From: Anomaloglossus baeobatrachus | Lineage: Eukaryota; Chordata; Amphibia; Anura; Aromobatidae | NCBI RefSeq assembly: GCF_048569485.1 | Contig: NW_027445261.1 | Coordinates: forward strand, 124,001 to 188,000 | Direction: 5' to 3' | DNA length: 64,000 bases | Shown here: piece by piece, positions 55,193 to 64,000 of the stretch | Position numbering within the stretch: position 1 is the first letter of the stretch | Layout of the letters: the number at the start of each line of letters is the position of its first letter | The notes under the pieces: generated by a model | Seen by the model: only the letters and a program-made list of their open reading frames with translations | Database searches by the model: none | Told to the model about the DNA's origin: nothing | Position numbers and translations under genes: made by a program

Positions 55193-56790
55193 GAGGCCCT
55201 CATGCACGTCTCTATGCAGGGACAACGTGGAGCCTCCCAATTTTTGGCTGCCCTGCCAAAGGGCTATACTATAATACACCCACTTCCTGACAATGGACAC
55301 TTAATGTTTTGAGGCCCTCATGCACGTCTCTATCCAGGGACAACGTGGAGCTTCCCAATTTTTGGCTGCCCTGCCAAAGGGCTATACTACAAAAGACCCA
55401 CTTCCTGACAATGGACACTTAATGTTTTGAGGCCCTCATGCACGTCTCTATCCAGGGACAACGTGGAGCCTCCCAATTTTTGGCTGCCCTGCCTAAGGGC
55501 TATACTATAATACACCCACTTCCTGACAATGGACACTTAATGTTTTGAGGCCCTCATGCACGTCTCTATCCAGGGACAACGTGGAGCCTCCCAATTTTTG
55601 GCTGCCCTGCCAAAGGGCTATACTACAAAAGACCCACTTCCTGACAATGGACACTTAATGTTTTGAGGCCCTCATGCACGTCTCTATCCAGGGACAACGT
55701 GGAGCCTCCCAATTTTTGGCTGCCCTGCCTAAGGGCTATACTATAATACACCCACTTCCTGACAATGGACACTTAATGTTTTGAGGCCCTCATGCACGTC
55801 TCTATCCAGGGACAACGTGGAGCCTCCCAATTTTTGGCTGCCCTGCCAAAGGGCTATACTATAATACACCCACTTCCTGACAATGGACACTTAATGTTTT
55901 GAGGCCCTCATGCACGTCTCTATCCAGGGACAACGTGGAGCCTCCCAATTTTTAGCTGCCCTGCCAAAGGGCTATACTACAAAAGACCCACTTCCTTCCA
56001 ATGGGCACTTCAGGTTTACAGGCCCTCATGCACGTCTCTATCCAGGGACAACGTGGAGCCTCCCAATTTTTGGCTGCCCTGCCTAAGGGCTATACTATAA
56101 TACACCCACTTCCTGACAATGGACACTTAATGTTTTGAGGCCCTCATGCATGTCTCTATCCAGGGACAACGTGGAGCCTCCCAATTTTTGGCTGCCCTGC
56201 CAAAGGGCTATACTACAAAAGACCCACTTCCTTCCAATGGGCACTTCAGGTTTACAGGCCCTCATGCACGTCTCTATCCAGGGACAACGTGGAGCCTCCC
56301 AATTTTTGGCTGCCCTGCCAAAGGGCTATACTACAAAAGACCCACTTCCTTCCAATGGGCACTTCAGGTTTACAGGCCCTCATGCACGTCTCTATCCAGG
56401 GACAACATGGAGCCTCCCAATTTTTGGCTGCCCTGCCTAAGGGCTATACTATAATACACCCACTTCCTGACACTGGACACTTAATGTTTTGAGGCCCTCA
56501 TGCACGTCTCTATCCAGGGACAACGTGGAGCCTCCCAATTTTTGGCTGCCCTGCCTAAGGGCTATACTACAATAGACCCACTTCCTTACAATGGGCACTT
56601 CAGGTTTACAGGCCATCATGCACGTCTGTATGCAGGGGCATTGGTGAACCTCACAATTTTGGACTGCCCTGGCAAAGGAAAATACTACAAAGACTCAGTT
56701 CCTCAAAATGGGCACATTAGACTCAGAGGCCTTTATGTACGTCTCTTCTCAGGGACATCGGAGTGCCACACAATGTTTTACGTAAAATCT
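55193..56790 (+). repeat. 118-bp tandem array, 13 units plus diverged end, downstream of transposase
   Basis: Units start GAGGCCCTCATGCACGTCTC at 55,193 and recur every 118 bp to 56,609, with a diverged unit from 56,726. Variant blocks (ATAATACACCC versus CAAAAGACCC; CTGACAATGGACAC versus CTTCCAATGGGCAC) alternate in patches, suggesting unequal exchange. It lies 235 bp after the stop codon. Short open frames across the units are by-products. Confidence 0.97.
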
Positions 56791-57208
56791 TTCATGTATT
56801 GATCTCAAAAAGTAACATACATTAGCTCTATCTCACTATTGGGTATGTGCCCTTAACATTTCCGCTATGAAAAATCATTTTGGTGTCATTTTGGAAGGTT
56901 TTCTGGTGAGTCCGTAAAAATGGCGTAAAACGCGGACAAAATTATTCACAGCTGTGACTTTTGAGTGATAAATGCTTCAAGGGGTCTTCCCCATGCTGTT
57001 GCCATGTCATTTGAGCACTCTTCGGAGACTTTTGTGCCATTTTTAGGGTTTCTACATGCTGCCGGTGGTCATTTCACAAAAATACTCGGGTCTCCCATAG
57101 GATAACATTGGGCTCGGTGCTCGGGCCGAGTACACGAGTATCTTGGGAGGCTCGGCCCGAGCTTCGAGCACCCGAGCTTTTTAGTACTCGCTCATCACTA
57201 CTAATAAA

Positions 57209-57734
57209 CCTAAAAAATAAAAATAAATTGAATAAAAATCATGAATGTTGTGTTATAACAGGAAATTCGGTGTAAGAATGAATATCCGGGATGAGAGTTC
57301 AGCGAATGAGTTATAGAAATTGTTACAAAAAGGAGTGTGTACGGTTTATGCGTAAATTTTCAGAATGCGTACATGAAAATTATATGTATGTGAGAATGTC
57401 CCCCATGCTTTGTAAAAAGTTATTTATGAAAATGTAAATAAAATATATAAAAATGCCTAATTATTTATAATTTATGAGAAAGATATATATGTATGGAAGA
57501 ATGTTAAGAGGTGTCCAAGAACCATAAAGAAAAAGGGTGCATATATAATGTTAGAGGTCTAGAGTTCCACCAGGCTATATCACCCCTAAAGAAATAGAAA
57601 GAAGACCTTACTACCTGTGTACCCCAAAAAAAGCTATATTTCTTAGCCAGGATTATGGTGGAGATATGCACAAGTGAAATAAGAATATAAAGTAATACAA
57701 TAAGATTATAAAACCAATATGTGTGCATTCATGC
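57209..57734. other. AT-rich flank of hAT-1, unassigned
   Basis: Together with 49,830-49,986 this is the pre-insertion site sequence. AT-rich, with no gene or element end I can identify. Confidence 0.5.
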
Positions 57735-60700
57735 ACCACCCGGTACGCTACCCTTGCCAAATTGCTCACTCTAGATCCCCACACGATCCATGAAGCCGTT
57801 CCCCCGGTCACACCGCCTGCTGCCGGTTCCCACTCATCCCTGGGGGAGTTAGGCGAGTGGTATCGAGAGCTACATGTCGGCACTGATGATACCCCCATAC
57901 ACCACAAGGAAGGGGTATACCGGGTGGTACAGGAGTATGAGCGGGTTTTTAGCAAGCACCCTCTAGATTTTGGGCAGATTAAAGGGGTTCAACACCACAT
58001 CCCTACCGGTACACACTCCCCTATTAAAGAGAGATACAGGCCTATTCCCCCTGCGCACTACCAATGCGCCAAAGACATGTTGAGGAACATGAAGGAGGCA
58101 GGGGTTATTAGGGACAGCTGTAGTCCCTGGGCCGCTCCGTTGGTGCTGGTTAAGAAGAAGGATGGCACCATGCGGATGTGTGTGGATTACCGGAAGATTA
58201 ACCAGATAACGCATAAGGATGCTTACCCTCTGCCCCGCATCAAAGAGTCCCTGGCCTCGCTGAGAACCGCTAACTACTTCTCCACCCTTGACCTCACCAG
58301 CGGGTACTGGCAGGTGGCCGTGGCACCGGAAGACCGAGAGAAGACTGCCTATGGGACCGTTTTGCTGTACTTGGATGATGTGATTGTGTACTCACAGACG
58401 TATGAAGCCCACCTGGAGCACCTAGCCGAGGTGTTCGCGTCCCTTGCCAAGTATGGGATGAAGTTGAAGCCCTCAAAGTGTCATCTGCTGAAACCCAGAG
58501 TGCAGTACCTAGGACATGTGGTTGGTGCGGAAGGTGTCGCCCCCAACCCCGAGAAGATCACCGCCATCCAAGACTGGCCGAGACCGACCACAGTGAGGGA
58601 AGTGAGGCAGTTTCTGGGCCTGGTGGGATATTACCGTCGCTTCATTAAGGGGTACACAAAGAAGGCTGCCCCCATGCAAGACCTCCTCGTAGGACAGACC
58701 AATGGTGGTAGATCCCTAGTAGCCCCATTGGTGTGGGAAGAAAAGCATGAGGAATCCTTCCGCCAGCTGAGAACAGCCCTGACCGGAGAGGAAATCCTAG
58801 CGTACCCTGACTACAGCCGCCCATTCATCCTCTACACCGACGCCAGCAATGTGGGCTTGGGGGCTGTTCTATCCCAGGTCCAAGACAGAAGGGAAAAGGT
58901 AATAGCTTATGCTAGCCGAAAACTCCGACCGACTGAGAGGAACCCTGAGAACTACATCTCCTTCAAGCTTGAGCTCTTGGCACTGGTGTGGGCTATCACC
59001 GAGCGGTTCCGCCATTACCTGGCAGCAGCCAAGTTCACCGCGTACACAGACAATAACCTGCTGACCCATCTAGATACGGCCAAGCTGGGCGCGTTGGAGC
59101 AGCGGTGGGTGACCAGGTTAGCCAACTACGATTTCACCATCAAGTACCGGGCCGGCCGTACCAACGTCAATGCCAATGCACTCTCCCGGATGCCCCACCT
59201 GTCGGAAGAGGGGCCAGAGGATGATGACCTCGAAGAGATCGAGTTGCCTGCATTTCACCGGCCATTCACTGAGAAGGTGCACGTCTACCAACAACGGGTG
59301 AACCTGGATCCGCTGCCCCGACAGGACTGGCAGGAAGCTCAGGACCAGGCACCTGCTGTCCGCCTGGTCAAGACTCTAGTGGAACAGGGTTCTGCTGGGA
59401 TAGACCCTGCTGCCCCTGCCGAAGCCCAACGTCTGTGGCAAGAACGGACCCGGCTATACCTACACCAGGGGAAGTTGTATCGCGAGCTGATTAATCCAAA
59501 GACTCACGAGAAGATCCGCCAGCTGGTGATTCCCCAGGCTAACGTGCCCACCGTCCTGCAAGCATACCATGATGGTGCAGTGCACTTCGGGTGGAAGAAG
59601 CTAGAGATGTTGTTAAGAGAGCGGTTCTATTGGAGTGGAATGCGGGAATCTGTGGAGGCCTGGTGCCGAGAATGTGGCCCTTGCGCATTGAGAAGGAAGG
59701 ACGAGGCCAGCCAGAAGGCACCCCTACACCCGATCATTACACACCAACCGCTGGAGCTGGTTGCCCTTGACCATGTAAAGCTCACCCCCAGCCGAAGTGG
59801 GTACACCTACGCTCTGACCATCGTAGACCACTACTCGAGGTTCCTGGTGGTTATCCCAGTTAAGGACTTAACCGGCCGCACCGCTGCTAAGGCTTTCCAG
59901 GCTTATTTCTGTTGACCGCATTGGTACCCGGAGAGGGTGCTTACCGACCAGGGTCCGGCCTTTGAAGCAGAGGTATTCCAGGAATTCTGCCAGTTGTACG
60001 GCTGCAAGAAAATCCGGACCACGCCTTACCACGCCCAAACCAATGGCATTTGTGAAAAGATGAACCACTTGGTCCTGGGCCTCCTCAAGACGTTACCACT
60101 GGAAGAGCGGAACCTGTGGCTGGAGAAGCTACCTGACCTGGTCGATATGTACAACAACATCCCTTCCAGCTCTACGAAATGCACTCCAGCATACCTGATG
60201 AGAGCTCGTCCCGGCCGGCTACCAGTGGATCTGGAAATGGGCTTGGAAGCTTCAGAAGCACTCCTGTCGACAGCTGAATGGGACACTCGGCGGAGGACAC
60301 AGTACCGACAGGTCCAGGAGTATGTTGAAAAGAACTTGTGCCGGAGTCGGGGACAACAGGAGCAGTGCTTCAACAAGAAGGCGCCTGCCGGTTCCTTCCA
60401 ACCTGGGGATGTAGTGCTGAAGCGGAAAAGAAGGGCCCACAAGCTGGATGATCAATGGGAAAAAACCCCGTATGTAGTCCAGCCCACAGGATGGGAGAAT
60501 GGGAAGGCCTACCAGATCAGCCGTGACCAGGGGGGGACTTTGGCCACGGTTTCCCGAGACCACCTGAAGAAGTGCCCACCAGCATTGAGAGTAGCGGATG
60601 AGGCTCCAGTTCCCAGTCCAGTGGAGAAGGAAAAAGAGGTAATCCACACCATGATGGGTGATTTTCCAGCAGACTGGCCTACACAGAACGGTGCGGTGAT

Positions 60701-60950
60701 CCTTCCAGTGATACTGTTCCCACAACCCGTGGATGAAGAAATGATGGAAACGGTTAACCGCGAGCCAGTGCCCAGGGATGTACCTGTACCCAGCTCCCCT
60801 ACGCATCCGCCTGCCCCACATGATAGCAGGGAGGAGGAACTGACTGTTCCCTCTGCCCCACTGCCTGTCACCACTGACACCGGACCCCGAAGGTCCACTC
60901 GCCCCAACCTAGGTAGACCCCCACTTAGGTACAGGGAAACTACTCTTTAA
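57735..60950 (+). mobile_element. Ty3/Gypsy pol region (RT, RNase H, integrase)
   Basis: A long coding region in element order: linker (ELHVGTDDTPIHHKE), RT from ~58,000 with MCVDYRKIN and LLYLDDVIVYS, RNase H ~58,740-59,200 with FILYTDASNVGLGAVLSQ, an HHCC zinc-binding region ~59,560-59,700 and the integrase core (YTYALTIVDHYSRF, LTDQGPAF) to ~60,100, then a C-terminal tail. Gag and protease are not visible, so this is a 5'-truncated copy. Broken, about three breaks. It is the least decayed member of the Gypsy family whose pieces make up the 15-27 kb mosaic. Fairly young. Confidence 0.93.
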
Positions 60951-61560
60951 AAGGGGGGGGCTTTATGTGTTGAGTGTACCAGTTTGAAAGTTTTAAATGA
61001 TAAGTAAAGATGATCAACCAAAGAAGTTTACCTGATTGAACCGTGATTAAACCGGCCGTTGCCGGCAACTGTTGTCCCCGTAGGGACTGTGCAACCATTG
61101 CGTAAGGAACTGCTTACGGACAAGCCCGAGAACTTGCAGGGCAACCACAAACTTAGTGCAATGTAAATAAAAATGTTTGTTGGCTTGACACCGTTACCGC
61201 CTCCGGAGAGGCTGATTTGGGAGGATGGGCCTGGAGGAAAGGGATGGCCTAGGCCCGCCACTACCGTAACCGGTGGCGATCCTCCGGGGGTTCAGGGGTC
61301 CCCTTGGACGTGGGCCCCCTGAAAGAGACAGAACCCGCTCGGGCAACTTGGTGCTGGACTGGGGTCAAGGGGTGCTGCCCGCTTCTTAGGGGCAGCATCA
61401 GGGCCAGGTTGTTTGGGTGGGAGAAGAGCGGAAGCTGTACCGTTGTAAAATGTTTATGATGCTTTTACATGTTTTACCGTTTTATTCTTTTTCAGTTGTG
61501 AAAATAAAACCGGTGATGGACGGGCAGCCCGCGGACGGTCTGCATTTTACTATAGGGGAA
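60951..61560 (+). mobile_element. Gypsy 3' non-coding region before the LTR
   Basis: Begins with a G-run after the pol end and runs to a short purine tract (ATAGGGGAA) just before the LTR head, the position of a polypurine tract. No coding signal. Fossil. Confidence 0.6.
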
Positions 61561-62192
61561 TGTGGCGCCCTGGACAAGCCAGGTCGTCACAGGTACTACA
61601 CCAACACACTCTACACTCCGGCTAGGCACACCGAAGCTAAACACAAATCCTAGTTGCCTTCCTCCAGGGGCTGATGTCCACACCAGGGGGTGGGCCAGGC
61701 GGTTGATCCCACCCACCGAGGAGTTCACAGTCCTGGAGGCGGGAAAAGGAGTCAGATTAGAGATCAGTTTTGGAGTTAGAGAAGTGAAGAGGAGAGGAGA
61801 CTGACCGTGTCCGGGTGTGTGGCCCGGGCACTCAGCAAGGTTGGCAGACGGTGGTGACCTTCTGCAGGAGAGGCTGATTGGAGTGAACCGTACGGACCGG
61901 GGATGGGCGGTGGCCCGCCGGTACCAGATCTGGGAGTGAAGAGAAGCCAGCACCATCCGGCAGGGCCTACGGACCCCGACCAGGCTAGGAGTCGCCGTAA
62001 AACCGGTCAAATCCGTTAGCGACAGGAACCTCCAGGGTTTCCCAGCAGTCAAGACCCGATTGAAGGCAACAGCTCACACCGTAGAGGGAAGCACAGTCAC
62101 CGCCAAGGCTACAGTTCCCAGGGCCAGAGCCTGCGGGCAAAAGGGGCTCCCTCAGCATCCATCCAAGCTGGGGAGCGGGTTACCGGTGGGAA
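61561..62192 (+). mobile_element. Gypsy 3' LTR, truncated
   Basis: Starts TGTGGCGCCCTGGACAAGCC and follows the solo LTR at 34,850 for about 630 of its 914 bases, then switches abruptly to mosaic Gypsy RT sequence at about 62,195. This links the TGTGACGCC-type LTRs in the window to this pol. Fossil. Confidence 0.8.
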
Positions 62193-62194
62193 GC

Positions 62195-62640
62195 CCGCTA
62201 GATTTTGGGGGAATAAAAGGGGTCCAACACCACATCCCCACAGGTGCACACCCACCCATCAAAGAGAGCTATAAGCCAATACCACCTTCACATTGCCAGT
62301 GTACCAAGGACATGTTGAGCAACATGAAGGCGGCTGGGGTTATCCGTGACAGTTGTAGCCTTTGGGCAGCTCTGTTGATCCTGTTAAAAAAGAAGGACGG
62401 CACCACTCCCCGTATTGAGGAATCGCTAGCTGCATTGAGAACTGCAAATTATTTTTCTACCCTTGATCTCACTAGTCACTATTGGCAAGTGTCCGTTGCT
62501 GAGGCAGACCGGGAGAAGACCGCCTTCGCCACCCCTATGGGTCTCTGCGAGTTCAAAAGCATGCCCTTCGAGCTGTGCAATGCGCCAGGAACCTTCCAGA
62601 GGCTGATGGAATGCTGCTTGGGACAAGATTTTAGGGTGTA
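62195..62640 (+). mobile_element. Gypsy RT fragment, near-duplicate of 20,985-21,430
   Basis: Encodes VQHHIPTGAHPPIKE through GLCEFKSMPFELCNAPGTFQ. Differs from the other copy at only a few bases. Broken fossil. Confidence 0.85.
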
Positions 62641-62654
62641 TAAAAAGGGAGATT

Positions 62655-62905
62655 AGATCCCGTGATCCCAACGTATTGTTACACCTCTATAAATCACTTG
62701 TAAGGCTACATCTGGAATATGGGAACCAGTTTTGGGCTCCACATTTTAAAAAGGACATTCAGAAGTTAGAGTCAGTTCAAAGGTGGGCAACTAGACTACT
62801 ACAAGGAATGGAAGGCCTCCCATATGATGACAAGTTGAAAAAGTTATTAAGTGATTATTGGCTGCAATGGGGCTTTCTGGCTGGTGCCAGCCTCTCTTCT
62901 TAGCA
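62655..62905 (+). mobile_element. CR1 RT fragment, near-duplicate of 21,440-21,690
   Basis: Encodes YKSLVRLHLEYGNQFWAPHF and KKDIQKLESVQRWATRLL. At about 62,995 the sequence jumps to the equivalent of 24,497, skipping 2.7 kb present in the other copy. Confidence 0.8.
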
Positions 62906-63287
62906 CACAGGAACCACAATCCCTACACCATGCTTCAATGGATTCTCTCATCCCAGCCCAGTAAAACTACATATTTTACACAGTCATAAGCAGCCAAAAG
63001 GGATCTATTCTATTCAATTGCAAATGATCTAGATAAGACTGAGAATAAGATACTGCACGGGACATAGCAGAGTTGGTCAAGTTGAGTGGAGATGAGTTTG
63101 CTATTTGGCACAGCTTTTTGCATCAATAAAGCAAGTAAAAGGTGTGAAAGATAAAAAAAAGGGTGAAAGTGTGAAAAGTGAATTGGCCAAATTGAGGTGC
63201 ATATAAAGTTTTTGCTTTCTTTCAATTCACTAATGGGGCTCATTTGAATCAGGTGAATTGAGTTCTGCTTTTGGAAACTGGGTTAAG

Positions 63288-63662
63288 AAGGGGTGCACCG
63301 GTCCTGGAGGTACTGCAATACCAGGTCAATGCGTGCAGTGGACAGAGCAAGATTTTTTCCATCTCCTTGTTCTAAAAATCCATTTAATATATGGTCCCCA
63401 GAGAGGGGACGTATCAGATATTAAACTGATAAGAACAGATTTAATTTTTTTTTTTTTCTGTTTATCAGTAGGACTTCAAAATAACAAAGGTGATCGCTTC
63501 CTGTTGCCTGGGAACCGTCCAGGCACAAGAGGGCTATGTGTCACCAGAAGGCGCACACACTTCCTCAAGGCCGGCAGACGTGCAATCCCAGGCACCTTCC
63601 AGTACCGACCAAGGTAGCGTCCTCCGAAACTACACTTGATCTTAGCCAAAAGGCCGAGAAGC
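63288..63662 (-). ncRNA. U2 snRNA relic, second copy
   Basis: Same split structure as 24,791-25,160: U2 5' part at 63,662-63,629, insert, then the 3' part at 63,440-63,288. Differences are few, including a longer T run (about 63,445-63,459). It is part of the duplicated block, so not an independent event. Flanking sequence up to 64,000 repeats 25,161-25,500. Confidence 0.8.
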
Positions 63663-64000
63663 TATAACCCGAATTGGTTACGGCCTTGAGTGGCACCCTG
63701 GCCTATACCGGACACATCTTAGGGAGAGGGAGACAAACCCACGCCTACAGAAGACATTTTGTCACCCAAGCCAACCCTTGAAAAGGCTGTTTTGCAGAGC
63801 AAAAACAAGAAGAATGGTGCTTTTTGCAGCCGCCGCCCACTGCAATAAATCTGAATAACTCCTCCTTTTGGACACAAGCACCTCCCCTCCCCCTTGCAGT
63901 CTTTCCAATTCATGATACAAAAAGACGGACGGACAGGACAGGACAGGACAGGCTGCCTGACTTTCCGTCACTGCCACCCTTTGCCATCCTTGCCCGTAGA

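Larger units (their letters stand above)
49995..57200 (+). mobile_element. Complete 7.2 kb autonomous-looking hAT transposon (hAT-1)
   Basis: Perfect 14-bp terminal inverted repeats TAGTGATGAGCGAG at both ends, flanked by a perfect 8-bp duplication CTAATAAA (49,987-49,994 and 57,201-57,208). Short ACTCG/CGAGT motifs, many in inverted pairs, fill about 50,023-50,105 and 57,080-57,190 and are probable transposase-binding subterminal repeats. Inside are a promoter-like segment, a 196-bp array, an open transposase frame and a 118-bp array. Intact ends plus open frame make recent activity plausible. Fragments of the same transposase lie at 3,806 and 8,916. Confidence 0.97.

Noticed and set aside
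44608-56790. CRISPR-like arrays of regular repeats
   Set aside because: Units of 118-234 bp follow each other without unique spacers, and the context is eukaryotic transposons.

Overview
The window looks like repeat-dense nuclear DNA of a vertebrate, most likely an amphibian (frog). That is an inference from its contents: CR1 LINEs with an ATACTATG-type tail, Penelope-like elements, hAT transposons, tyrosine-recombinase retroelements carrying an SGNH hydrolase, Ty3/Gypsy elements, a U2 snRNA relic and KMT5A-like SET exons with GT..AG splice sites. I see no intact host gene. Nearly everything is mobile DNA, much of it recently duplicated and inverted.

Region by region. (1) 1-10.3 kb: two roughly 5 kb tandem units built from Gypsy-type LTR arms, (GACAGA)n tracts, Ngaro/DIRS-type fragments (SGNH hydrolase plus tyrosine recombinase, partly in inverted copies) and pieces of a hAT transposase. 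(2) 10.57-31.7 kb: nested inverted duplications. Arm A (10.57-16.6 kb) is mirrored at 25.7-30.47 kb and arm B (21.7-23.0 kb) at 30.47-31.71 kb. The repeated unit is a mosaic of Gypsy pol pieces, CR1 and Penelope fragments, a captured CpG-rich promoter and a two-exon SET-domain fragment that runs directly into Gypsy integrase sequence. A 1.17 kb near-perfect palindrome with a 14-bp target duplication sits in arm A only. (3) 32.6-37.2 kb: pieces of an uncharacterised conserved protein family, split by LTR insertions, beside a tyrosine-recombinase retroelement RT/RNase H fragment. (4) 37,238-47,739: a complete 10.5 kb hAT element, 8-bp target duplication TCCAGGAG, inserted into that retroelement. 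(5) 47.7-49.8 kb: retroelement, Penelope and CR1 remnants. (6) 49,995-57,200: a complete 7.2 kb hAT element with perfect 14-bp terminal inverted repeats, a perfect 8-bp duplication CTAATAAA and an open transposase frame of about 1,111 codons. (7) 57.7-62.2 kb: a partial Gypsy pol with its 3' LTR. (8) 62.2-64.0 kb: a second, shorter copy of the mosaic seen at 21.0-25.5 kb.

The most striking observation is the shared architecture of the two complete hAT elements. Their terminal repeats are related (TAG[A/T]G[A/T]TGAGCG), their termini hold many short inverted motifs, and in each the transposase gene lies between two long tandem arrays: 196-bp and 118-bp units in one, 138-bp and 234-bp units in the other. 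In the 10.5 kb element the 234-bp unit itself contains a decayed copy of the last ~25 transposase codons, so that array grew by duplicating the gene's own 3' end. The second notable signal is the SET-exon/Gypsy mosaic carried on the inverted arms.
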